This document shows positions 1-5,551 of a DNA stretch of 9,031 nt, piece by piece. Below the pieces are notes generated by a model that had not been told where the DNA came from, did not search any database, and saw nothing but the letters and a program-made list of their open reading frames with translations. Positions within the stretch are counted from its first letter, which is position 1. The number at the start of each line of letters is the position of its first letter. A program made the position numbers and the translations under genes. The stretch spans positions 1-9,031 of the forward strand of contig JAZNJM010000061.1 of the NCBI GenBank assembly GCA_045578045.1, given 5' to 3'. Source of the stretch: SIG653 sp045578045 (lineage in GTDB: Bacteria > Bacillota > Clostridia > Oscillospirales > CAG-382).

Positions 1-133
1 GTCAGGCTACGATTTCGCTATTGCTTCTTCTCTCCCACACCTCACGATGTGAAACTTGCAAGTCGCTTTTGAGTTCGTTGGTAACTACGCCTCGGTGGAC
101 TTTCACCACAGAGCATTGATATGCCCGTCATAC
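1..133 (-). mobile_element. 5' end of a group II intron (partial, runs off the left edge)
   Basis: Read on the minus strand, the sequence starts GTATGACGGGCAT and continues through TGGTGAAAGTCCACC, a block ending GACTTGCAAG, and a final segment ending AGCGAAATCGTAGCCTGAC. This order resembles the 5' consensus (GUGYG-like) and domain I of bacterial group II introns, including the GUGAAAGUCC element. The first five bases are GTATG, not the usual GTGYG. The intron encoded protein and domains II-VI would lie outside the window. Just upstream of the proposed splice junction on the same strand is a hairpin followed by five T residues (136-168), which is the usual insertion context of class C introns. 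The intron assignment rests on remembered family resemblance, not on a folded structure. Confidence 0.62.
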
Positions 134-135
134 AA

Positions 136-168
136 AAACCGCAACCCTTTATTTCAGAATTGCGGTTT
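136..168 (-). terminator. Hairpin plus T-run at the intron junction
   Basis: AAACCGCAA (136-144) pairs with TTGCGGTTT (160-168), a perfect 9-bp stem with a 15-base loop. On the minus strand the stem is followed directly by a short T-run and then by the proposed intron start. No minus-strand gene lies just upstream of it in this window, so it may originally have served a plus-strand gene to the left, or acted in both directions. On the plus strand it is followed by AT-rich sequence but no immediate T-run. Confidence 0.5.
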
Positions 169-270
169 GTAATTCATATCTTTATTTTTTATTCTTGAAA
201 ACAAAGTTCTATTCTGATAAAATTCAACAAAACCGAATATTTTGACTTAAAACAAAGGTTTTCGAAATAA

Positions 271-394
271 CAGAAAGCGAAATATTTTGCAATAACAGAA
301 AAAGAAATGTTTAGCCATAATAGAAACGAAATATTTTTCTATCACAGAAAACGAAATGTTTAGCCATTATAGAAAGCGAAATGTTTCATTATTA
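271..394. repeat. 25-bp tandem repeat, about five degenerate copies
   Basis: Units begin near 271, 296, 321, 345 and 370, each of 24-26 bp, with an approximate consensus YAGAAARCGAAATRTTT followed by a short variable GCNATNA end. A decayed sixth unit starts at 395 and a partial one precedes 271. Copies are contiguous, with no spacers. The tract occupies most of the gene-free region between the intron/hairpin and comF and ends about 40 bp before the comF ribosome binding site. The rest of the 169-445 interval is AT-rich with nothing else recognised. Confidence 0.8.
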
Positions 395-432
395 CAGAAA
401 AAAGTTTCGCTATCATATTTTATATTATACGT

Positions 433-437
433 AGGAG
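433..437 (+). promoter_or_regulatory. Ribosome binding site fixing the TTG start of comF
   Basis: AGGAG at 433-437 lies eight bases before an in-frame TTG at 446. The ATG at 356 in the same frame has no such site and lies inside the tandem repeat. Confidence 0.8.
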
Positions 438-445
438 AAAAAACT

Positions 446-1240
446 TTGAGAGAATTTTTCGGATACAATGATTCTTTTCTATTAACCAAAAAATGGTATC
501 ATATTTTGAGATGGATCGTTCCTCTTTCTTGTATGGTTTGTAAAGAAACGGATATTTCAAACGATGCACCTTTTTGCACCGAATGTTATAATAAATTCAA
601 AGAGCTATTTTCAAAACCTTGTGCTATTTGCGGAGATTTAACAGATAATTGCAAATGCTTCAAACCAAAAGGAATAAAAGATTTATTTTTTCTTTTCTGG
701 TATGATGGTCTTCTCAGTGCTGATATAATTTCCATAATAAAATATCGTGGTGAAAGGAGATATACATCTTATTTTGGAAAGCTCATTTCAGACCGAATTA
801 AAGAAAAATCGCCTTCTTTAAAGTTTGACGGTGTTTGCTACGTTCCAAGATCTCTAACCAACATAAGAAAAAGAGGCTTTGACCAATCAAAGCTGATGGC
901 TGAAAGCGTTTCTTACTACTTAAACGTACCTTTACTACATTGTATCAAACGTAAAGGAAAAAGCGAGGAACAGAAAAAACTATCTGGCGAAGAAAGAAGA
1001 AAAAACGTTAAGAATAAATTTAACATCAAATTGGAAAGCCTCATTTTTGAAAGCGGAGAAATCCCTTCTAATATTCTTCTGATTGATGACGTTATAACAA
1101 CAGGCTCAACAGTTAAAGAATGTGTATACCTTTTAAGTAAAATGGGTGTACGAAACGTATACGTTGGTGCAATTGCAAAAACTCCTCTCAAAAGACGAAA
1201 AAAAAGAAGATACAAGCGGAAAAACAGCAATAATTCTTAG
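446..1240 (+). CDS. comF: ComF-family phosphoribosyltransferase-like protein
   Basis: A 264-residue protein of the ComF/GntX family, associated with DNA uptake and competence; its exact biochemical role is not settled. The N-terminal part has a cysteine cluster (C29, C32, C44, C47, then C59, C62, C69, C71), as expected for the zinc-binding region. A family signature R143-G-F-D-Q147 follows (RGFNQ is more usual). The PRPP-binding motif of type I phosphoribosyltransferases, LIDDVITTGST, lies at about 212-222. The C-terminus is strongly basic. I chose TTG at 446 because AGGAG sits eight bases upstream and the cysteine region then begins at the normal distance; starting at ATG 356 would add 30 residues translated from tandem repeat. 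No comFA helicase gene is adjacent in the window. Transcription ends at the shared hairpin at 1285-1325. Confidence 0.88.
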   Translation: MREFFGYNDSFLLTKKWYHILRWIVPLSCMVCKETDISNDAPFCTECYNKFKELFSKPCAICGDLTDNCKCFKPKGIKDLFFLFWYDGLLSADIISIIKYRGERRYTSYFGKLISDRIKEKSPSLKFDGVCYVPRSLTNIRKRGFDQSKLMAESVSYYLNVPLLHCIKRKGKSEEQKKLSGEERRKNVKNKFNIKLESLIFESGEIPSNILLIDDVITTGSTVKECVYLLSKMGVRNVYVGAIAKTPLKRRKKRRYKRKNSNNS

Positions 1241-1284
1241 GCCATTAACGAAAAGCTATAATAATTTCTGAACCACTAATGGAA

Positions 1285-1325
1285 AAGACGAAAAACAGAA
1301 TCAACTCCGTTTTTCGTCTTTTTTT
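1285..1325. terminator. Bidirectional terminator between comF and the tetR gene
   Basis: AAGACGAAAAAC (1285-1296) pairs perfectly with GTTTTTCGTCTT (1309-1320), a 12-bp stem with a 12-base loop, followed by TTTTT on the plus strand. On the minus strand the stem is followed by TTTT and then less pure sequence. It sits between the convergent stops at 1240 and 1324. Confidence 0.85.
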
Positions 1326-2007
1326 AAATACCGCTTATTGCATCTGTATTTTTCTTTTCAATATATTTATAAAACTCGTTGAATATTTCACGCCCCATAG
1401 AACGATAGTCTGTTTCAAACACATTATTAATATAAAAATCCCTTTCATTTTTTGGAACGTTATAAACGTAAAGTATAGAATCAAGAGCTTTCCTTATTCT
1501 GTTTTCTAAAGAAATATTGTCGTTATCTGTGCATAAAACAGCATATTCAATTCCACTTGCTATCATCTCAGCTTCATTAAATTGACCTTGGTTCCAATCT
1601 TTACAAAAATCTCTGAAAACCTCTTGCGCTTTTTTTAAATCATAACGCCTTATAATATCTAAGGTCATACTATGAGTATATGCTGAAACGTAAAGCTCCT
1701 TCGTCTTTTCATTTTCATCACAAATTGAAGCCATTGCAAGAAGCTCAAGACAAAAGGAATTTATAAGCTCCTCTACGTTTTCCATATGATTTTTAAACAT
1801 TCCCCATTGAAAATCAAAAAGCATTTCAACAAGAATTGAAAGTAAATGTTCTTTTGTTGGATAATAAAACGTTATGTTTCCCGTACTTATTCCAAGTCTT
1901 TCGCCAATATATTTCATTGTTGTTTTGGAATATCCGTTTTCAAGGAATGCTTTCGTTCCAACCTGAACGATACTAAGTTTAGTTATGTTTTTTTTCTTTC
2001 CGCCCAC
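1324..2007 (-). CDS. TetR-family transcriptional regulator
   Basis: A 227-residue protein with an N-terminal TetR-type helix-turn-helix at about residues 9-56. It contains the typical stretches AFLENGYSKTTMKYIGERLGIS and GNITFYYPTKEHLL, matching the family's G-V/I-S-x-G-x-x-Y-Y-x-F/P-x-x-K-E-x-L pattern. The remainder is helical, acidic and not diagnostic, as expected for a ligand-binding and dimer domain; the inducer cannot be predicted. The start is GTG at 2007, supported by AGAGG at 2015-2019 with seven bases of spacing. It is the last gene of a three-gene operon, 22 bases after the stop of the membrane-protein gene, and ends at the terminator shared with comF. It may regulate its own operon and the divergent AI-2E-family gene through the palindrome at 3303-3327 (inference). 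Confidence 0.87.
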   Translation of the reverse strand: MGGKKKNITKLSIVQVGTKAFLENGYSKTTMKYIGERLGISTGNITFYYPTKEHLLSILVEMLFDFQWGMFKNHMENVEELINSFCLELLAMASICDENEKTKELYVSAYTHSMTLDIIRRYDLKKAQEVFRDFCKDWNQGQFNEAEMIASGIEYAVLCTDNDNISLENRIRKALDSILYVYNVPKNERDFYINNVFETDYRSMGREIFNEFYKYIEKKNTDAISGI

Positions 2008-2029
2008 AAAATCGCCTCTTTTCCTTTAT

Positions 2030-2560
2030 TTATATGTCAAAGCTTCGTCCGTTTGAAAAGCTCATATGAGCATACCACTTTCCAAGAGAAACCGTTACCT
2101 TTGTTAAATCAGGCAAGGTTCCTTCGAGATAACTTCGAAAATATCTGTCAAACGAAAGTCCGTCTCTGTATTCTCCGTTTATATATAGCTGTGTATGAAT
2201 TATTCCCCTATAATAAGTAATGTAGCTACTATTCATTTCTACAGTTACAAGTCTTGAAAATATCAAGTCGGAAATAAGAGTCCCAACAGACGCCATAAAC
2301 GCACAAAATGCAAAAGCAATTCCAAAAATATAATCGGTATTATAAGAAACCTTTTCTTTATCTATAAAGCCATAATCTATTACCTCAACAGTACGGCTAT
2401 TTCTATATAAAAGCCAGAAAACAACTAAAAGAATAAGAAATGAAATGATAAGAGCCCCCGTTATTATCCTTCGAATTTTCATTCTTTTTCTGAGCTTTTC
2501 TTCTGTTTTTAAGCTAAAATCAATATAATTCATTTTCTGATTATTTACCTTCAGCGTCAA
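2030..2560 (-). CDS. Unrecognised small two-helix membrane protein
   Basis: A 176-residue protein I cannot name. It has a charged, basic N-terminal stretch (KTEEKLRKRMKIRR, about 18-31), a first hydrophobic helix at about 32-52, a short polar segment, a second helix at about 76-97, and a C-terminal part of about 75 residues rich in predicted beta strand. The tail contains YRGIIHTQLYINGEYRDGLS, a TLPDLTKVTVSLGKW segment and a closing MSFSNGRSFDI. The proposed start is TTG at 2560, whose TTGA overlaps the stop of the HAD gene, with GGA a few bases upstream. ATG at 2533 (residue 10) is an alternative, with AAGG about 14 bases before it. Overlap upstream and a 22-base gap to tetR downstream imply co-translation or co-transcription. 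The tail may be an exported or cytosolic beta-sandwich; topology is undecided. Confidence 0.78.
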   Translation of the reverse strand: MTLKVNNQKMNYIDFSLKTEEKLRKRMKIRRIITGALIISFLILLVVFWLLYRNSRTVEVIDYGFIDKEKVSYNTDYIFGIAFAFCAFMASVGTLISDLIFSRLVTVEMNSSYITYYRGIIHTQLYINGEYRDGLSFDRYFRSYLEGTLPDLTKVTVSLGKWYAHMSFSNGRSFDI

Positions 2561-3249
2561 ACTATTTCCAGAATATCTGAAACCTTTTCTACAATATAGT
2601 CTGCTTTTGCATTTTCAAGCTCAAAAACACTTCCATATCCATAAGAAACGCCAATGGAATCAATTCCGTTTTCCTTTGCACCTATTATATCGTGTTCCCT
2701 ATCTCCAACCATTATTATTTCTTTTTTATTTAATTTATTTTTATATAATTCATTCTCACAAATCTCAGACTGTTTTTCTAAAGAATTTTCTATTTGATTT
2801 ATGGCATATTTAATAACATCTGTTTTTTTAACCCTTGTTGAATCATAAGTTGCACCAAAAACAAAAGAAAAATAGTCAATAATTTTAAAGTATTCAAGGT
2901 TTCTTTTTGCTAAAACCTCTGGTTTAGATGTTGCAAGAACAATTGTTTTTCCGCTTTTTTTCAATTCTTCAAGCAGTTTGGGAACAAAATCATATAGTTT
3001 ATTTTCATAAATTCCTTTTTCTTTGAAATACTCTCTGAAATATTCAACAGCTAAAAAGGCTTTTGCCTCGTTAAATCCATAATACTTCATAAAAGATTCA
3101 GCCAAGGGAGGTCCAATAAATTTAAAAAGACTTTTTCTGTCTGTCTCTTTGATTCCAAGCCTTGAAAGCGCATATATAACAGAATTAATTATTCCCTCTC
3201 CCGAATCTGTTAAAGTTCCGTCAAGGTCAAAAAATATATACTTATACAT
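2557..3249 (-). CDS. HAD-superfamily hydrolase, phosphoglycolate-phosphatase-like
   Basis: A 230-residue HAD phosphatase of the Gph/PgmB-like subfamily with a helical cap. Motif I is DLDGT (nucleophile D8, acid/base D10). The cap domain lies at about 15-90. Motif II is the T in LATSKP (T107), motif III is K141 or K142, and motif IV is GDREHD with D183 and D187 for magnesium. Such enzymes dephosphorylate small sugar phosphates, phosphoglycolate or nucleotides; the substrate is not predictable. Between motif III and motif IV there is an extra, charged stretch at about 152-175 (ENSLEKQSEICENELYKNKL region). ATG at 3249 is preceded by GGGG eight bases upstream. It is the first gene of the operon, transcribed from the promoter at 3282-3310, and its stop overlaps the next gene's start. 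Confidence 0.88.
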   Translation of the reverse strand: MYKYIFFDLDGTLTDSGEGIINSVIYALSRLGIKETDRKSLFKFIGPPLAESFMKYYGFNEAKAFLAVEYFREYFKEKGIYENKLYDFVPKLLEELKKSGKTIVLATSKPEVLAKRNLEYFKIIDYFSFVFGATYDSTRVKKTDVIKYAINQIENSLEKQSEICENELYKNKLNKKEIIMVGDREHDIIGAKENGIDSIGVSYGYGSVFELENAKADYIVEKVSDILEIV

Positions 3250-3281
3250 TTTTATATCCCCAAAAATTCTTATCTCTTTTT

Positions 3282-3310
3282 ATCATATCATAAAATAATT
3301 CTAAAGTCAA
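3282..3310 (-). promoter_or_regulatory. Sigma-A-type promoter of the HAD-membrane protein-tetR operon
   Basis: On the minus strand TTGACT (3305-3310) is separated by exactly 17 bases from TATGAT (3282-3287). Predicted transcription start is near 3275, about 25 bases before the start codon. Confidence 0.82.
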
Positions 3311-3327
3311 CGAATTTAGTTGATTTT
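3303..3327. promoter_or_regulatory. Imperfect palindrome between divergent promoters, candidate operator
   Basis: AAAGTCAAC (3303-3311) and GTTGATTTT (3319-3327) are inverted repeats matching at eight of nine positions, with a 7-bp centre. The palindrome covers the -35 of the HAD operon and the likely -35 (TTGATT, 3320-3325) of the AI-2E-family gene. Size and placement suit a TetR dimer site; the link to the operon's own regulator is inference. Confidence 0.5.
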
Positions 3328-3349
3328 AAGTTTATAAAAATCAGATAAA
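3320..3349 (+). promoter_or_regulatory. Possible promoter of the AI-2E-family gene
   Basis: TTGATT (3320-3325) and GATAAA (3344-3349) are separated by 18 bases. The -10 is a poor match, and TAAAAT at 3346-3351 is an alternative with longer spacing. It leaves a leader of roughly 35 bases before the GTG start. Confidence 0.4.
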
Positions 3350-3390
3350 ATACAAAAAAATATTGTTATTTTTTATACAAGAGGTTTAAA

Positions 3391-4650
3391 GTGGATAAAA
3401 AACTAAAACAAAATCTTTTTCTCGTTTTATCGGGTGTTGCTCTTTTTTCGTGTCTGATAAATTTTGACGTAATTCTCAACATTGCGGGAAAGGCTTTAAC
3501 GTTGTTTTTCCCAATAATAAGCGGATTTCTCATTGCTTTCGTTCTGAACGTTCCAATGAGTGGTTTCACTCTCCTTTTATCAAAAATATTTAAAAAGGAC
3601 AAGCCCAAACACAAAAAGGCAATAAAATTTCTTAGCCTTCTTCTGACTTATATTTCAATTCTAACCGTTATAGTTATTATTTTCACTCTTATAGTGCCAA
3701 CAACTGCAAAATCTCTTTCAAGCCTTTATAACACAATTCTAACGGAGCTTCCAAAGCTGACAGAAAGGCTTATGGAATATGATATTGATATAAGTCAACT
3801 AACAGAATACGTTCAAAGCCTTGACGTTAATAAAATAATTGAAAACGTTTTCTCAGGTGCAGGAACGCTTTTCTCGTCCGTTGCGGGATTTTTGTCAACA
3901 ACGGTTTCTGTTGTTACCAATACTTTTATTGCCATAATTATTTCTGTTTACGTTCTCTCATATAAAGAACGCCTCAAAATTCAAACAAGTAGATTTATGA
4001 AAGCGTTTTTCAAAGAGCCTTTAAGATTATTTATAATTAAAATAGCAAAAAATACAAACGAATCATTCACAAAATTTTTATCAGGTCAATGCGTTGAAGC
4101 AATTATATTAAGCGGACTTATCTCCATAACGTTTCTTATTTTCAGAATCCCATATGCAGGTCTTATGGGGCTTCTTTCAGGGATTCTTTCCTTTATTCCG
4201 TTTATTGGTCCGTTTATCGCTTGTTTTGCGGGTTCGTTTTTCGTTCTCCTTGCAGAACCTTCTAAATTCATTTTAAGCATTGTTGTTTATCTTGTTGTTC
4301 AATACGTTGAAGAACAGTTTATCTATCCACACGTTGTTGGAGGCTCTGTTGGTCTTGCTCCATTATGGACTCTCGTTGCCGTTTTAATTGGAGGTGAGCT
4401 TTTCGGTGCTTTAGGTATATTCTTTTCAATTCCCATAACTGCTGTTGTTTTCCAGCTTTTAAAAGAAAAAATGAACAAAAGGTTGTTATCTTTTGAAAAA
4501 GCGAACAAAACAGAAGAAGATAAAGCTATATCTCAAAGTGAAGAAAGCGTAGAAACAACGAAAACGGAAGAAATTGAAGCCAAAGCACAAATTGAAAACT
4601 CTGAAAAAACAACAAAAAAACCAAAAAACGAAAATAACTTAAAACAATAA
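3391..4650 (+). CDS. AI-2E/PerM (UPF0118) family transporter-like membrane protein
   Basis: A 419-residue polytopic membrane protein of the AI-2E transporter family (TqsA, YdiK, PerM, YtvI relatives). Members have been linked to export of autoinducer-2 or to ion/proton antiport, so the substrate here is open. Hydrophobic helices occur near the N-terminus (about 9-30 and 32-54), at about 72-96, and in a C-terminal group from about 225 to 365. Family-typical stretches include RIPYAGLMGLLSGILSFIPFIGPF, EEQFIYPHVVGGSVGLAPLW and GELFGALGIFFSIPITAV. A soluble amphipathic segment lies between the early and late helices. The last 50 or so residues are a Glu/Lys/Thr-rich tail of low complexity. Start is GTG at 3391 with GAGG at 3381-3384. 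It is divergent from the HAD operon and ends in a hairpin at 4713-4751. Confidence 0.87.
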   Translation: MDKKLKQNLFLVLSGVALFSCLINFDVILNIAGKALTLFFPIISGFLIAFVLNVPMSGFTLLLSKIFKKDKPKHKKAIKFLSLLLTYISILTVIVIIFTLIVPTTAKSLSSLYNTILTELPKLTERLMEYDIDISQLTEYVQSLDVNKIIENVFSGAGTLFSSVAGFLSTTVSVVTNTFIAIIISVYVLSYKERLKIQTSRFMKAFFKEPLRLFIIKIAKNTNESFTKFLSGQCVEAIILSGLISITFLIFRIPYAGLMGLLSGILSFIPFIGPFIACFAGSFFVLLAEPSKFILSIVVYLVVQYVEEQFIYPHVVGGSVGLAPLWTLVAVLIGGELFGALGIFFSIPITAVVFQLLKEKMNKRLLSFEKANKTEEDKAISQSEESVETTKTEEIEAKAQIENSEKTTKKPKNENNLKQ

Positions 4651-4712
4651 AATAATAAAGATAAAGAAAACTAAATAATAACACAAAAAAATAAAATATA
4701 ATAAAACCTAAC

Positions 4713-4751
4713 AAAAAACTACCGAATGGAAAAACCAAACGGTAGTTTTTT
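4713..4751. terminator. Bidirectional terminator between the AI-2E gene and the 4755 gene
   Basis: AAAAAACTACCG (4713-4724) pairs perfectly with CGGTAGTTTTTT (4740-4751). A smaller TGG/CCA pairing sits within the loop. The flanking A and T runs allow termination on both strands between convergent stops at 4650 and 4755. The short stretch 4651-4712 is A-rich with no gene. Confidence 0.85.
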
Positions 4752-4754
4752 ATA

Positions 4755-5210
4755 TTATCCAATTCTTTGATTTTCAAGGGCTTCATTGAATTTATTTATC
4801 AATCGCTGAGACATAATTGCACAATTTTCAATATGTATCTTATCATCTCCAACGAATAACGTTTGAGAATCGTTATTTGTTTTTATTCCCTTTATATCAG
4901 AAAATCTATAAACCCTTTTGTTTCCAAGAAAAGTTACGTATTCAAAGGTAGATTCATCAAGAATATTTATTTTTTGATTTGCCCAACAGAGAATTGCTCC
5001 CATTCCCAAAATCAAAAGGACTGAACAAACCAAAATTCCGACTACCTCAAAAGACCAGAAAAAAATATACACCATACCGAAAAGAGAACCAATAATGCAA
5101 ACTATACCAACTATAAAAAGCCAAAAAGGTAAAAACATATCTGTTTTCTGTTTTTCCAATTTAGACGTCCCTTTAATGAGAGAGAGAATTGCTTTAAATA
5201 ATCCAAACAT
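4755..5210 (-). CDS. Unrecognised membrane protein with two helices and a soluble PH-like tail
   Basis: A 151-residue protein I cannot assign to a named family. After a short basic N-terminus it has two hydrophobic helices at about 26-49 and 53-76, then about 70 soluble residues with alternating strand pattern (INILDESTFEYVTFLGNKRVYRFSDI, then LFVGDDKIHIE) ending in a helix (SQRLINKFNEALEN). This strand-rich then helical layout recalls the PH-like tails of some small Gram-positive membrane proteins; that is inference. I chose the second methionine (ATG at 5210) because GAAAGG at 5218-5223 lies seven bases before it, whereas the ATG at 5225 has no such site and lies within or at the edge of the predicted promoter. 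It stands alone, convergent with the AI-2E gene and divergent from ychF. Confidence 0.78.
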   Translation of the reverse strand: MFGLFKAILSLIKGTSKLEKQKTDMFLPFWLFIVGIVCIIGSLFGMVYIFFWSFEVVGILVCSVLLILGMGAILCWANQKINILDESTFEYVTFLGNKRVYRFSDIKGIKTNNDSQTLFVGDDKIHIENCAIMSQRLINKFNEALENQRIG

Positions 5211-5217
5211 AAAAAAG

Positions 5218-5223
5218 CCTTTC
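5218..5223 (-). promoter_or_regulatory. Ribosome binding site fixing the start at 5210
   Basis: GAAAGG on the minus strand lies seven bases before the ATG at 5210 and overlaps the upstream in-frame ATG at 5225, arguing against that earlier start. Confidence 0.65.
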
Positions 5224-5226
5224 ATT

Positions 5227-5256
5227 TATAAACGATATTGAATATTTTTAAGTCAA
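5227..5256 (-). promoter_or_regulatory. Possible promoter of the 4755-5210 gene
   Basis: On the minus strand TTGACT (5251-5256) is followed after 18 bases by TTTATA (5227-5232). The -35 is good and the -10 is weak. The implied leader is very short, about ten bases. Confidence 0.4.
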
Positions 5257-5279
5257 AAATAATTTAGATTTTTACTGAT

Positions 5280-5322
5280 ATCAAATTGTATTCAAATTCA
5301 CCAGAATCAAATTGTATTCAAA
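5280..5322. repeat. Two exact 17-bp direct repeats, 26-bp period
   Basis: ATCAAATTGTATTCAAA occurs at 5280-5296 and again at 5306-5322, separated by 9 bp. It lies in the 5226-5551 divergent intergenic region, about 24 bp upstream of the -35 of the minus-strand gene. The rest of that region is AT-rich and holds the ychF promoter, a 12-bp palindrome TTATAGCTATAA at 5388-5399 and a run of six C at 5430-5435; I see no gene in it. Confidence 0.75.
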
Positions 5323-5458
5323 AATATCCTATTTGAGTTTATCATTATATAATCAATTTGTCAATATGAAAATGAAAAAATGTATTATTATAGCTATAAA
5401 AAATGATTATAAAAACATCAAAAATATTTCCCCCCTAATAAAAGAAACCATATAGTTA

Positions 5459-5487
5459 TTGACAAAAAAGTAAACAAGTGTTATAAT
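5459..5487 (+). promoter_or_regulatory. Consensus sigma-A promoter of ychF
   Basis: TTGACA (5459-5464), 17-base spacer, TATAAT (5482-5487): a perfect match to the vegetative consensus. Predicted start near 5494 gives an untranslated leader of about 58 bases. Confidence 0.9.
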
Positions 5488-5551
5488 CACAATGGAAAAA
5501 ATCAGATGAAAATTAAAAATGATAATAAAAATCGAAAGGTTATAATATAAT

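Noticed and set aside
271..394. Possible CRISPR array
   Set aside because: The copies are contiguous and degenerate with no unique spacers, and there are no cas-like genes nearby.
356..445. N-terminal extension of comF from ATG 356
   Set aside because: It is encoded by tandem repeat, has no ribosome binding site, and would precede the conserved region with unusual sequence; TTG 446 has a good site.
916..1230. Minus-strand open frame of about 104 codons
   Set aside because: It lies wholly inside comF on the opposite strand, and comF has clear motifs.
1846..2220. Plus-strand open frame of about 124 codons
   Set aside because: It is antisense to the tetR and membrane-protein genes across their junction and has no supporting ribosome binding site or recognisable domain.
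5408..5435. Minus-strand GGGGGG followed by ATG, suggesting a small gene
   Set aside because: The frame from that ATG stops after three codons, so there is no gene.
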